A stretch of DNA of 64,000 nt from Prauserella salsuginis (lineage in GTDB: Bacteria; Actinomycetota; Actinomycetes; Mycobacteriales; Pseudonocardiaceae), in contig NZ_JANBBF010000011.1 of NCBI RefSeq assembly GCF_024648885.1, positions 496,001 to 560,000 on the forward strand. Direction: 5' to 3'. The notes beneath the pieces were generated by a model. That model was not told the DNA's origin and ran no database searches. It saw nothing but the letters and a program-made list of their open reading frames with translations. Positions 42,022 to 50,576 of the stretch are shown piece by piece; position 1 is the stretch's first letter; every line of letters starts with the position of its first letter. Position numbers and translations under genes: made by a program.

Positions 42022-43890
42022 TCACGCGCCGTACAGCGACTCGATGTCGTCGCGGTAGCGCTCGTTGATCACGCGGCGCTTGAGCTTCAGCGTCGGCGTC
42101 AGCTCGCCGCTCTCGGGCGTCCACGACCGTGACAGGACGCGGTACTGCTTGACCTGTTCCACTCGCGCGAGCCGTTCGTTCGCGGCGGTGACGGCCTGCT
42201 CGATCTCGGCCTTGATCTGTGGTTCGGCCGCGAGCGTCGCCGGCTCGGTCGCCTCGATGCCGCGCGCGGCCGCCCATGCCGGTGCGATCTCGTCGTCGAG
42301 CACGATCAGCGCGCTGATGTACGGCCGGTCGTCGCCGATCGCGATCGCCTGCCCGATCAACGGGTGTTCCTTGAGCAGGCTCTCGATCCGCGAGGGCGCG
42401 ATGTTCTTGCCGCCCGCGGTGATGATCAGCTCCTTCTTGCGGTCGGTGATCGTGACGTACCCGTCCTCGTCGATCGTGCCGATGTCGCCGGTCGCGAACC
42501 AGCCGTCGTCGTCGGTCACGTCCTCGATCGTGCCGTCGGCCTGCAGGTAGCCGAGGAACACGATCGGCCCGCGCACGAGCAGCTCGCCGTCGTCGGCCAC
42601 GTGCACCTCGATGCCGGGCAGCGGTTTGCCGACCGTGCCGGCGCGGAAGGCCTCCGCCGTGTTGGCGGTGACGGCGCCCGTGGTCTCGGACAAGCCCCAG
42701 ACCTCGTGGATCTCCACGCCCAGGCCGGCGATGAAGTAGAGCACCTCGACCGGCAGCGCCGCGGCGCCGCTCGAGGCGAGGAACAGCCGGTCCAGGCCCA
42801 GCATGCTGCGGACGGGTGCGAGTAGCGTCTCGTCGGTCTCCGCGATGCGCTGGGCAAGTTCTGCGGGCACGGGCTCGCCTGCGCTGCGGAGCTTGTAGCC
42901 CTGCTGCAACAACTCGTTGGCCTGGATCAGCGCGGTCTGCTTCTCCTCGGGCAGTCCGGCGAGCATGTTCTTGAGTCCTGCGACCATCTTCTCCCAGACG
43001 CGTGGGACGCCGAAGAACTGCTGGGGATGAACCCGGCCGAGCGCGGTGACGACACCTGCGGGGTCGGCGAGGGTGTGTACGTGGCCCGCGTTGACCGTCG
43101 GCAGATAGATCGACAACACGCGCTCGGCGATGTGCGCGAGCGGCAGGTACGAGATGTTCGTCAGGTGCGGCGGGTTCTCGTGGACCTCGCGCAGTGCCAC
43201 TGCCTGGTGGAGCGCGTTGCGGTGGGACAGCACCACGCCTTTCGGCATCCCCGTCGTGCCCGAGGTGTAGATCATCGACAGCGGGTCGTCGGGCCGGACG
43301 TCGGCCACGGTGCGGTCGAACGTGTCGGGGTCGGCCGCGTGCGCGGCCGCACCCTGGGCGTGGACCTCGTTGAAGGCGACGAACCGGTCGTCGTCGGTGG
43401 GAACGGTGTCGGTGTCCATCACGACCACGCGGTTCAGTGCGGGCAGTGAGTCCAGTACCGGTCGCCAGCGGGCCAGTTCGTCGGCGCCCCCGAGGACGGC
43501 GACCGGTGCCGCACTGTGCTCGGCGACGTAGGCGATCTGCTCGCTGCTCAGCGTCGAATAGGCCGTGCACGGGATCGCGCCGAGGCAGGCCGCGGCCAGG
43601 TCGGCGACGATGTGCTCAGGCCTGCTGGGCGCCATGATCAGCATGCGCTGCCCGGACCGCAGCCCGAGGTCGGCCAGTCCGCGTGCCACCGCGGCGACCT
43701 CGTCGAGCAGGTCGGACCAGGTCAGCGTCGGCGCCCCCTCGACGTCGAGTGACGTGAGGGCGGGCAGGTCTGTGAACTCGCGCGCGTTGCGTTGCAGCAG
43801 CGCGGGAATCGTGTCGGTGCCGGGATCGGCGGTGACGAGCTGCGCCTCTGCTGCGGTGTCGGTGGGGCGATCCGCGGACGGTGCGGCCAT
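42022..43890 (-). CDS. fadD: Long-chain fatty acyl-CoA synthetase (AMP-forming)
   Basis: 622 residues, ANL superfamily. Seen: the ATP loop SMIYTSGTTGMPKGVVLSH, adenine motif HEVWGLSETTGAV, the hinge/ribose GWFATGDIGTIDEDG, and the C-terminal catalytic Lys in ELTPTLKLKRRVINERY. It resembles FadD15-type ligases. ATG 43890 follows GGGAGT. Divergent from the steroid-degradation operon across a 143-bp gap, so it may be co-controlled and act on a fatty or steroid side-chain acid; that link is inference. Confidence 0.92.
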   Translation of the reverse strand: MAAPSADRPTDTAAEAQLVTADPGTDTIPALLQRNAREFTDLPALTSLDVEGAPTLTWSDLLDEVAAVARGLADLGLRSGQRMLIMAPSRPEHIVADLAAACLGAIPCTAYSTLSSEQIAYVAEHSAAPVAVLGGADELARWRPVLDSLPALNRVVVMDTDTVPTDDDRFVAFNEVHAQGAAAHAADPDTFDRTVADVRPDDPLSMIYTSGTTGMPKGVVLSHRNALHQAVALREVHENPPHLTNISYLPLAHIAERVLSIYLPTVNAGHVHTLADPAGVVTALGRVHPQQFFGVPRVWEKMVAGLKNMLAGLPEEKQTALIQANELLQQGYKLRSAGEPVPAELAQRIAETDETLLAPVRSMLGLDRLFLASSGAAALPVEVLYFIAGLGVEIHEVWGLSETTGAVTANTAEAFRAGTVGKPLPGIEVHVADDGELLVRGPIVFLGYLQADGTIEDVTDDDGWFATGDIGTIDEDGYVTITDRKKELIITAGGKNIAPSRIESLLKEHPLIGQAIAIGDDRPYISALIVLDDEIAPAWAAARGIEATEPATLAAEPQIKAEIEQAVTAANERLARVEQVKQYRVLSRSWTPESGELTPTLKLKRRVINERYRDDIESLYGA

Positions 43891-43976
43891 GGGGACTCCC
43901 GGGTTCTGGTCGGCGCTGACGAGAGTTCCCACCCTATGTGCTCGGTGTCACCCCGGAAAGTCCGTACGCAGCATCC

Positions 43977-44005
43977 TTGTCGCGAATAGAAACATGTTCT
44001 AGTTT
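43977..44005 (+). promoter_or_regulatory. Promoter with KstR-like palindrome upstream of the ipd operon
   Basis: TTGTCG (43977-43982), 17-bp spacer, TAGTTT (44000-44005). Between them lies TAGAAACATGTTCTA (43987-44001), with TAGAA and TTCTA arms and AACATGTT core. It matches 13 of 14 positions of the known KstR pattern TNNAACNNGTTNNA. It lacks the AAG/CTTG core I remember for KstR2, the usual regulator of these genes in mycobacteria. Confidence 0.6.
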
Positions 44006-44033
44006 TGTTCTCACACGAGGAACGGAGGTGTTC

Positions 44034-44840
44034 GTGGCGACCCGAGAGCTCTCGTACGACGGGGCGGTCGTGCTCGTAACCGGCGGAGCTCGCGGAGTCG
44101 GTGCGGGAATCTCCGACGTGTTCCGTGAACTCGGCGCACAGGTTGTCGTTTGCGGGCGGACGGCTCCCGAGGGAGGCGGTGCCGATTTCGTGTCGTGCGA
44201 CGTGCGCGACCCCGCGCAGATCGCGGCGATGATGGAACAGGTTCTCGAGCGCTGGGGCAGGCTGGACGTCGTCGTCAACAACGCGGGGGGAGCGCCGCAC
44301 GCCGACGCCGGCACCGCGTCCCCCCGCTTCCACGACAAGATCGTGCAGCTCAACCTCCTCGCGCCGCTGCACGTCGCGCAGCAGGCCAACGAGGTGATGC
44401 AGCGGCAGGACGGCGGCGGGTCGATCGTCATGGTCGGCAGCGTCAGCGGCCGGCGCTCCTCGCCCGGCACCGCCGCCTACGGCGCCGCCAAGGCGGGAAT
44501 CGACAACCTGACGGCCAGCCTCGCCGTCGAATGGGCGCCGAAGGTGCGGGTCAACGCCCTGGCCGTCGGCATGGTGCGTACCGAGCAGACGCACCTGCAC
44601 TACGGCGGAGCCGACGGCGTCGCCGCCGTCGGCGCGACGGTGCCGCTCGGCCGGCTCGCCGAGCCCGCCGAGATCGGGCGGTGCGCGGCGTTCCTCGCCT
44701 CACCGCTCGCCTCCTACGTCACCGGTGCATCCCTGCTCGTCCACGGCGGCGGGGAGCGCCCCGCCTTCCTCGCCGCGGCCGAGGCGGACGGAGCCGGTGT
44801 CCCAGACCGCGAGATTCGACGGGAGAACGCACATGGGTAA
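44034..44840 (+). CDS. Short-chain dehydrogenase of the steroid ring C/D operon (Rv3549c-like)
   Basis: 268 residues. VVLVTGGARGVGAGISDVFR, VVVNNAGGAPHAD, catalytic region IVMVGSVSGRRSSPGTAAYG followed by AAKAG, and ASYVTGASLLVHGGGE. GTG 44034 was chosen for GGAGG 6 nt upstream. First gene of a six-gene operon with 1-8 bp overlaps between all neighbours. Its position beside the Rv3548c-like gene and echA20 supports a role in oxidising a CoA intermediate of HIP catabolism. The exact step is not established from sequence. Confidence 0.88.
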   Translation: MATRELSYDGAVVLVTGGARGVGAGISDVFRELGAQVVVCGRTAPEGGGADFVSCDVRDPAQIAAMMEQVLERWGRLDVVVNNAGGAPHADAGTASPRFHDKIVQLNLLAPLHVAQQANEVMQRQDGGGSIVMVGSVSGRRSSPGTAAYGAAKAGIDNLTASLAVEWAPKVRVNALAVGMVRTEQTHLHYGGADGVAAVGATVPLGRLAEPAEIGRCAAFLASPLASYVTGASLLVHGGGERPAFLAAAEADGAGVPDREIRRENAHG

Positions 44841-45744
44841 CGGGCTGTGCCGCGACCGGGTCGTCATCGTGACCGGCGCCGGCCGCGGCATCGGACGGGC
44901 GCACGCGCTCGCGTTCGCCGACGCGGGCGCGCGGGTGGTGGTCAACGACGTCGGCGTGGCACTCGACGGCGCGCGCACCGGGGAGGGACCCGCCGCGGAC
45001 GTGGTCGCCGAGATCGCCGACCGCGGCGGGACGGCACGGGCCAGCACCCACGACGTCGCCGACTTCGACGCCGCGAAGGCACTCGTCGACGAGACCGTGA
45101 CCCACTTCGGCCGTCTCGACGTGCTCGTCAACAACGCCGGTGTGGTGCGGGACCGCATGCTCGTCAACCTCGGCGCGGACGAGTGGGACGCCGTGATGCG
45201 GGTGCACCTGCGAGGGCACTTCGCGACGCTGCGCCACGCCGGTGCGTACTGGCGGGCGGAGGCGAAGGCCGGCCGTACACCGGACGCGCGGGTGATCAAC
45301 ACGAGTTCCGGTGCGGGACTGCTCGGCAGCGTCGGGCAGGCGAACTACTCCGCGGCGAAAGCCGGCATCGCAGGACTGACCGTCGTGGCGGCGGCCGAAC
45401 TCGCCCGGTACGGGGTGACCGTCAACGCGATCGCACCGTCGGCGCGCACGCGCATGACCGAGGACGTCTTCGCCGACATGATGGCGCGCCCGGACGGCGG
45501 ATTCGACGCCATGGCACCGGAGAACGTCTCGCCACTGGTCGTGTGGCTGGCCAGCGCGGAGTCGGCGGACGTGACCGGGCGCGTGTTCGAAGTGGAGGGC
45601 GGCAAGGTCTCGGTGGCCCAGTCGTGGCGCCGCGGGCCGGAGGTCGACAAGGGAGCGCGCTGGGAACCGGCCGAACTGGGCCCGGTCGTGGCCGACCTGC
45701 TGGCGAAGGCGCCGGCCCCGGAACCTGTCTACGGAGTGGGCTGA
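44833..45744 (+). CDS. Short-chain dehydrogenase, Rv3548c-like
   Basis: 303 residues, close to the 304 I recall for Rv3548c. VVIVTGAGRGIGRAHALAFA, VVNDVGVALDGARTGEGPAA (the insertion typical of multifunctional enzyme 2-like SDRs), DVLVNNAGVVRDRML, INTSSGAGLLGSVGQANYSA with active Ser and Tyr, AKAGIAGL. The C terminus is longer than usual and ends in a hydrophilic tail. Overlaps both neighbours. Probably acts on a beta-hydroxyacyl-CoA in steroid degradation. Confidence 0.88.
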   Translation: MGNGLCRDRVVIVTGAGRGIGRAHALAFADAGARVVVNDVGVALDGARTGEGPAADVVAEIADRGGTARASTHDVADFDAAKALVDETVTHFGRLDVLVNNAGVVRDRMLVNLGADEWDAVMRVHLRGHFATLRHAGAYWRAEAKAGRTPDARVINTSSGAGLLGSVGQANYSAAKAGIAGLTVVAAAELARYGVTVNAIAPSARTRMTEDVFADMMARPDGGFDAMAPENVSPLVVWLASAESADVTGRVFEVEGGKVSVAQSWRRGPEVDKGARWEPAELGPVVADLLAKAPAPEPVYGVG

Positions 45745-46493
45745 TGACTGTCACGAGGAAACGCGTCGACGAGCACATCGAGGTCGTCACGGTCGACGCG
45801 CCGCCGGTCAACGCGCTGACGGTCGCGGGGTGGTTCGACCTGGCCGACGCCGTGCGCGCGGCGGGCGCCGACCCCGGCGTGCACGTCGTCGTGCTGCGGG
45901 CCGAGGGCCGCGGCTTCAACGCGGGTGTCGACATCAAGGAGATCCAGGCGAGCAGCGGATACGAGGCGCTGGTCGGCGCGAACCGGGGCTGCTACGCGGC
46001 GTTCGGCGCCGTCTACGACTGCGCGGTGCCGGTGATCGCCGCGGTCCACGGGCACTGCCTCGGTGGCGGTATCGGGCTGGTCGGCAACGCCGACGTCGTC
46101 GTGGCCTCCGACGACGCCAGCTTCGGCGTGCCGGAGGTGGAACGCGGTGCACTCGGCGCGGCGACGCACCTGGCCAGGCTCGTGCCGCCGCATCTGATGC
46201 GGACGCTGTACTTCACCGCGCGCACGGTCACCGCGGCCGAGCTGCAGGGATTCGGTTCGGTGTACCGGGTCGTGCCGGGCTCCGAACTGGACGAGGCCGC
46301 ACTGGACGTGGCGCGCTCGATCGCCGCGAAGGACACGCGGGTCATCCGCGCGGCGAAGGAGGCACTCAACGGCATCGACCCGCAGGACGTGCACCGCAGT
46401 TACCGGTTCGAACAGGGCTTCACGTTCGAGCTCAACCTGCTCGGCGCTTCGGACGAGGCCCGGCAGTCGTTCCTTGACGAGAAGGGGTCGTGA
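45744..46493 (+). CDS. echA20: Enoyl-CoA hydratase/isomerase-family ring hydrolase EchA20
   Basis: 249 residues of the crotonase fold. In M. tuberculosis EchA20 (Rv3550) hydrolytically opens the D ring of a HIP-derived CoA thioester. Seen: APPVNALTVAGWFDLADAV, oxyanion-hole block RAEGRGFNAGVDIKEIQ, HGHCLGGGIGLVGNADVVVA, FGVPEVERGALGAATHLARL and IAAKDTRVIRAAKEALN, the last two nearly the same as I recall for EchA20. Start ATG overlaps the previous stop (TGATG). Order echA20-ipdA-ipdB-ipdC matches Rv3550-Rv3553. Confidence 0.93.
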   Translation: MTVTRKRVDEHIEVVTVDAPPVNALTVAGWFDLADAVRAAGADPGVHVVVLRAEGRGFNAGVDIKEIQASSGYEALVGANRGCYAAFGAVYDCAVPVIAAVHGHCLGGGIGLVGNADVVVASDDASFGVPEVERGALGAATHLARLVPPHLMRTLYFTARTVTAAELQGFGSVYRVVPGSELDEAALDVARSIAAKDTRVIRAAKEALNGIDPQDVHRSYRFEQGFTFELNLLGASDEARQSFLDEKGS

Positions 46494-47359
46494 TGGGCGA
46501 CAAACGCACCACCGTCGACGACGCGGTCGCCGAGCTGCGCGACGGCATGACCATCGGCATCGGCGGCTGGGGCTCCCGCCGCAAGCCGATGGCCGCGGTA
46601 CGCGCGATCCTGCGCAGCCCGGTGAAGGACCTGACCGTCGTCTCCTACGGCGGGCCCGATGTGGGACTGCTGTGCGCCGCGGGGAAGGTGCGGCGCGTCG
46701 TGTTCGGATTCGTGACGCTCGACTCTATCCCGTTCGACCCCCACTTCGGCCGCGCGCGAGAGAACGGTGACGTCGAGGTCACCGAGTACGACGAGGGCAT
46801 GTTCGGACTGGCGCTGCAGGCCGCGGCCCAACGACTGCCGTTCCTGCCGACACGGGCCGGACTGGGTTCCGACGTGCCACGGCTGTCCCCGCAGCTGCGG
46901 ACGGTGCGCTCGCCGTACGACGACGGGGAGGAGCTGCTGGCCGTTCCTGCGCAGCCGCTCGACGTCGCGTTCGTGCACCTGAACCGGGCCGACGCGCGGG
47001 GCAACGCCCAGTACCTCGGCCCGGACCCGTACTTCGACGACCTGTTCTGCCTCGCCGCACAGCGGCGTTTCGTGTCGGCCGAACGGGTCGTGTCCACGGC
47101 GGAGCTGACCGAGGCCGGGGCGGTGCAGTCGCTGCTGCTCAACAGGTCGGCTGTGGACGGTGTGATCGAAGCGCCGGGCGGCGCGCATTTCACCACCGCG
47201 GCGCCGGATTACGGCAGGGACGAACAGTTCCAGAAGCACTATGTCGACTCTGCGAAGGATCCCGAACGCTGGCCGTCGTTCGTGGATCGGTTCCTGTCCG
47301 GCGACGAGGCCGGTTACCAGGCAGCGGTCGACAGGTTCGCAGCGGAGGCGGTCGCATGA
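46493..47359 (+). CDS. ipdA: Steroid ring C hydrolase, CoA-transferase-fold subunit alpha
   Basis: 288 residues (Rv3551 about 292). Class I CoA-transferase fold; with IpdB it hydrolyses the last steroid ring of COCHEA-CoA. Seen: VAELRDGMTIGIGGWGSRRK, VVSYGGPDVGLLCAAGKVRR, VTEYDEGMFGLALQAAAQRL, VAFVHLNRADARGNAQYLGP. ATG 46493 is favoured by AAGGGG 5 nt upstream over a GTG one codon earlier. Overlaps ipdB by 4 bp. Confidence 0.93.
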   Translation: MGDKRTTVDDAVAELRDGMTIGIGGWGSRRKPMAAVRAILRSPVKDLTVVSYGGPDVGLLCAAGKVRRVVFGFVTLDSIPFDPHFGRARENGDVEVTEYDEGMFGLALQAAAQRLPFLPTRAGLGSDVPRLSPQLRTVRSPYDDGEELLAVPAQPLDVAFVHLNRADARGNAQYLGPDPYFDDLFCLAAQRRFVSAERVVSTAELTEAGAVQSLLLNRSAVDGVIEAPGGAHFTTAAPDYGRDEQFQKHYVDSAKDPERWPSFVDRFLSGDEAGYQAAVDRFAAEAVA

Positions 47360-48090
47360 ACGACGTGACGAGGGCCGAGATCGCCGTGGTGGCGGTCGCC
47401 GAACTGTTCCGAGGGGACGGCGAGATCGTGGCGAGCCCGATGGGCACCGTCCCGTCGCTGGGCGCGAAGCTCGCGCGGGCGACGTTCGAACCGGATCTGC
47501 TGCTGTCGGACGGACAGGCGTACCTGGTCGACGGTGACGGAACGGTCGAAGGGTGGCAGCCCTTCCGGCGGATGCTCGACACGATCGTGCCGCACGGCAG
47601 GCGGCACGTCGTGATGGGAGCCAATCAGATCGACCGGTTCGGCAACCAGAACATCTCCGCGATCGGCGAGCACGGCCGTCCCGCGAAACAACTGCTCGGC
47701 GTGCGCGGTGCACCGGGCAACACGGTCAACCACCGCACCAGCTACTGGGTACCGCGGCACGGCACGCGGGTCTTCGTGGAGTCGGTCGACGTCGTGGCCG
47801 GCGTCGGCTACGACAACGTGGCGAAGGCGGGCGCGGCCGCGCAGCGGTTCCACGACGTGCACCGGGTGGTGACGAACCTCGGCGTGTTCGACTTCGGCGG
47901 ACCGGACCACGCGATGCGCGCGGTATCCCTGCACCCCGGGGTGAGCGAGGCCGAGGTGGGGGAGGCGACGTCGTTCCCCGTCGACTGCGCGGCGGCCGGC
48001 ACCACCCGCACGCCCACGGACGGGGAACTGCAGCTGATCCGCGAGGTCCTCGATCCGCAGGGCGTGCGGGAGAAGGAAGTGCCGTCATGA
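47356..48090 (+). CDS. ipdB: Steroid ring C hydrolase, CoA-transferase-fold subunit beta
   Basis: 244 residues (Rv3552 about 250). Beta subunit partner of IpdA. Seen: VVAVAELFRGDGEIVASPMG, LLLSDGQAYLVDGDGTVEGW, VMGANQIDRFGNQNISAIGE, NHRTSYWVPRHGTRVFVESV. CoA-transferase-like folds here act as hydrolases and lack the usual transferase Glu nucleophile. Overlaps ipdA and ipdC by 4 bp each. Confidence 0.93.
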   Translation: MNDVTRAEIAVVAVAELFRGDGEIVASPMGTVPSLGAKLARATFEPDLLLSDGQAYLVDGDGTVEGWQPFRRMLDTIVPHGRRHVVMGANQIDRFGNQNISAIGEHGRPAKQLLGVRGAPGNTVNHRTSYWVPRHGTRVFVESVDVVAGVGYDNVAKAGAAAQRFHDVHRVVTNLGVFDFGGPDHAMRAVSLHPGVSEAEVGEATSFPVDCAAAGTTRTPTDGELQLIREVLDPQGVREKEVPS

Positions 48091-49178
48091 CGGCCGATAC
48101 CGGCGCGGTGGCCACAGTGGACACTTCGCTCACGCGCCTGGCCGGTGTCCGGCATCCGATCGTCCAGACCGGGATGGGCTGGGTCGCCGGCTCACGCCTC
48201 GTCGGAGCGACGGCCGAGGCGGGCGGACTCGGCATCCTCGCGTCGGCGACGATGACCTACGACGAGCTGGCGGCCGCGATCACCGAGACGAAACGGCGTA
48301 CGGACCGGCCGTTCGGCGTGAATCTGCGGGCCGACGCCGAGGACGCCGACCGCCGCGTCGACCTGCTGATCTCGGAAGGCGTGCGCGTGGCGTCGTTCGC
48401 ACTGGCCCCGCGCAGGGAGCAGATCGCGAAGCTCAAGGACCACGGCATCGTCGTACTGCCGTCGGTGGGAGCGGTGCGGCACGCGGAGAAGGTCGCGTCA
48501 TGGGGCGCCGACGCCGTGGTGGTGCAGGGTGGTGAGGGCGGCGGGCACACCGGGTCGGTGGCGACGACGGTGCTGCTGCCGTCCGTGGTGGACGCGGTCG
48601 ACATCCCGGTCGTCGCCGCAGGCGGGTTCTTCGACGGGCGTGGTCTCGCCGCCGCGCTGTCCTACGGCGCCGCGGGAATCGCCATGGGCACCCGATTCCT
48701 GCTCACCACCGACAGCACGGTGCCGGCGGAGGTCAAGCGTCACTACCTGGAGCGGGACGTCTCCGGCACCGTCGTGACCACCCGGGTCGACGGCATGCCG
48801 CACCGCGTGCTGCGCACCGACCTCGTCGAGCACCTCGAGTCGTCGGGCCGGTTCACCGGCGTCGTCAGGGCGTTGCGCAACGCCGTGCGGTTCCGTGCGC
48901 TGACGGGGCTGTCGCCGGTCGCCATGGTGCGGGAAGGGCTGGCGATGAAGCGCGGCAACGATCTGACGTGGAGCCAGGTGCTGATGGCGGCCAACACGCC
49001 GATGCTGCTGCGTGCCGGACTGGTCGAGGGCCGCACCGACACGGGCGTGCTCGCCTCGGGACAGGTCGTGGGCGCGGTCGACGACCTGCCCACGGTGGCC
49101 GAGCTGATTGACGGCATCGTCGCCGACGCGGCCGCCGTGCTGCAGGCGAACGCCGGCCTCGTCGTCCGCTCCACCTGA
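48087..49178 (+). CDS. ipdC: Flavin-dependent CoA-thioester oxidoreductase IpdC (nitronate monooxygenase-like)
   Basis: 363 residues (Rv3553 about 355), FMN TIM barrel. Seen: VRHPIVQTGMGWVAGSRLVG, VVVQGGEGGGHTGSVATTVL with the flavin-phosphate Gly-rich loop and active His, VVAAGGFFDGRGLAAALSYG, AAGIAMGTRFLLTTDS. In mycobacteria IpdC is needed for oxidation of a HIP-CoA intermediate. Last gene of the operon; downstream lies the inverted 21-bp repeat array. Confidence 0.92.
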   Translation: MTADTGAVATVDTSLTRLAGVRHPIVQTGMGWVAGSRLVGATAEAGGLGILASATMTYDELAAAITETKRRTDRPFGVNLRADAEDADRRVDLLISEGVRVASFALAPRREQIAKLKDHGIVVLPSVGAVRHAEKVASWGADAVVVQGGEGGGHTGSVATTVLLPSVVDAVDIPVVAAGGFFDGRGLAAALSYGAAGIAMGTRFLLTTDSTVPAEVKRHYLERDVSGTVVTTRVDGMPHRVLRTDLVEHLESSGRFTGVVRALRNAVRFRALTGLSPVAMVREGLAMKRGNDLTWSQVLMAANTPMLLRAGLVEGRTDTGVLASGQVVGAVDDLPTVAELIDGIVADAAAVLQANAGLVVRST

Positions 49179-49188
49179 CGCGCGACTG

Positions 49189-49272
49189 CGCCCACCGCGT
49201 GTCCTGCACTCAGAACGCCGAGTTCTGCACTCGGTACCTGGAGCTCTGCGCCCAGTACCGTGAGTTCTGCGC
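49189..49272. repeat. Tandem array of four 21-bp units (inverted relative to 9777)
   Basis: Units 49189-49209, 49210-49230, 49231-49251 and 49252-49272. On the minus strand each begins GTGCAG or GCGCAG; one unit starts GTGCAGGACACGCGGTG, identical over 17 bases to a unit at 9819. Located between convergent ipdC and the BioF-like gene. Confidence 0.88.
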
Positions 49273-49355
49273 TCGTACGGCACCCGGCCACACCGCGCCG
49301 GTGTGCCGACGCGCGGCAAGGTCCTCGCGCCGAGACCCCGCGCGGCGGGGCGCCC

Positions 49356-50531
49356 TCAGGAACGCGGAGCGGTTTCGGCGATGACCTTGACCGCGGTGTC
49401 CACGTCGGACTCCGAAAGGCCGGCGCGGGCGGTCAGTCGGAGCCGAGTCACCCCGTCGGGGGCGACCGGCGGGCACACGCGTCCCACGTGCACGCCGTGT
49501 TCGGCGCACGCGTCGGCCCACGAGGCGGCGGCGGGCGCGCTGGGCGCGGGCAGCGACACGATGGCCGCGGCGGGCAGGCTCGTCCGCAGTCCCGCCGCGC
49601 GCAGGCCCTGCGCGAGCGACATGGCGCCGTCGACGGCGGTGCCCGGCAGCTCCGGTTCCTCCCGCAGCGCGGCGAGTGCGGCCAGCGCGGCAGCGGCGTT
49701 GCCCGGTGCAGGTGCCGCGTCGTAGCCGTAGGCGCGGGCGACGTCGATGACCTGCCGGATCGCCCGGCGCGGCCCGAGGACCGCCCCGCCCTGCACGCCG
49801 AGGGCGCCACCGAGCGACAGGGTCGTCACCACGTCGGGTGCCGAGGACAGACCGGCGTCGTACACGGCACCCCGGCCGCCCTCACCCAGCACGCCGAACC
49901 CGTGAGCATCGTCGACCAGCAGCGCCGCACCGTGGTTGCGGCACGTCTCGACGAGCGCGCCGAGGTCGGCCGCGTCCCCGTCGACGGCGAACACCGATTC
50001 GGTCACCGCGAGAGCCCGCGGTTTGCGCCGTGTCGACAGGGCGTGGGCGACCGCGTCCGGGTCGAGGTGGGCGACCGCCGCGATGTCGCCGCGAGCGAGG
50101 CGGCAGCCGTCGACCAGCGCGGGCTGGACGCATTTGTCGCTGACGATCGCCGATTCCGCGCCCGACAGCGCGGTGACGGCCGCCAGGTTCGCGGTGTAGG
50201 CCGAGGGGAACACGGCCGCGGCCTGCGCTCCGACGAACCGGGCGAGCTCGTGCGCGAGTTCGGCGTGCAGTTCGAGCGCGCCGCCGAGCAGCGGCGTTCC
50301 GGCGGCGCCCGCGCCCCACTTGAGTGCGGCTGCGGCCGTGGCGCCTGCGACGCGCTTGTCCCGCGCCAGCCCCAGGTAGTCGTCCCCGGAGAGATCGATC
50401 TCGCCGGGGGTGGGCGTGGCGCCGCGCTGCCGTGGCCTGCGCGTGAGACCGGAATCGCTCCGGCTGGCTGCTTCGGCGTCGAGCCAGTCGAAAACCTCGT
50501 CGGGCGGAAGAGCTGGACCGGGTGCGTTCAC
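49356..50531 (-). CDS. BioF-like alpha-oxoamine synthase homologue lacking the PLP lysine
   Basis: 391 residues, fold type I PLP family, nearest to 8-amino-7-oxononanoate synthase. Family features: GGALELHAELAHELARFVGA, SAYTANLAAVTALSGAE, SVFAVDGDAADLGALVE, LLVDDAHGFGVLGEGGRG (Asp and His kept). But the lysine motif TLSKALG is TTLSLGGALGVQGG (Leu240 in place of Lys), and the cofactor-stacking His of DxxxHAS is replaced: IVSDKCVQPALVDG. Both changes argue against normal PLP catalysis. GTG 50531 start; divergent from the PIG-L gene. Confidence 0.85.
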   Translation of the reverse strand: MNAPGPALPPDEVFDWLDAEAASRSDSGLTRRPRQRGATPTPGEIDLSGDDYLGLARDKRVAGATAAAALKWGAGAAGTPLLGGALELHAELAHELARFVGAQAAAVFPSAYTANLAAVTALSGAESAIVSDKCVQPALVDGCRLARGDIAAVAHLDPDAVAHALSTRRKPRALAVTESVFAVDGDAADLGALVETCRNHGAALLVDDAHGFGVLGEGGRGAVYDAGLSSAPDVVTTLSLGGALGVQGGAVLGPRRAIRQVIDVARAYGYDAAPAPGNAAAALAALAALREEPELPGTAVDGAMSLAQGLRAAGLRTSLPAAAIVSLPAPSAPAAASWADACAEHGVHVGRVCPPVAPDGVTRLRLTARAGLSESDVDTAVKVIAETAPRS

Positions 50532-50576
50532 GGGTGGCAGTGTCGCACCAGACCGACGACCAGAGGGGAGCGAGGG

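Noticed and set aside
49260-50576. Upstream extension of the PIG-L frame across the BioF-like gene
   Set aside because: Antisense to the BioF-like gene; the PIG-L family begins at the GTG near 50577, which has its own ribosome site.
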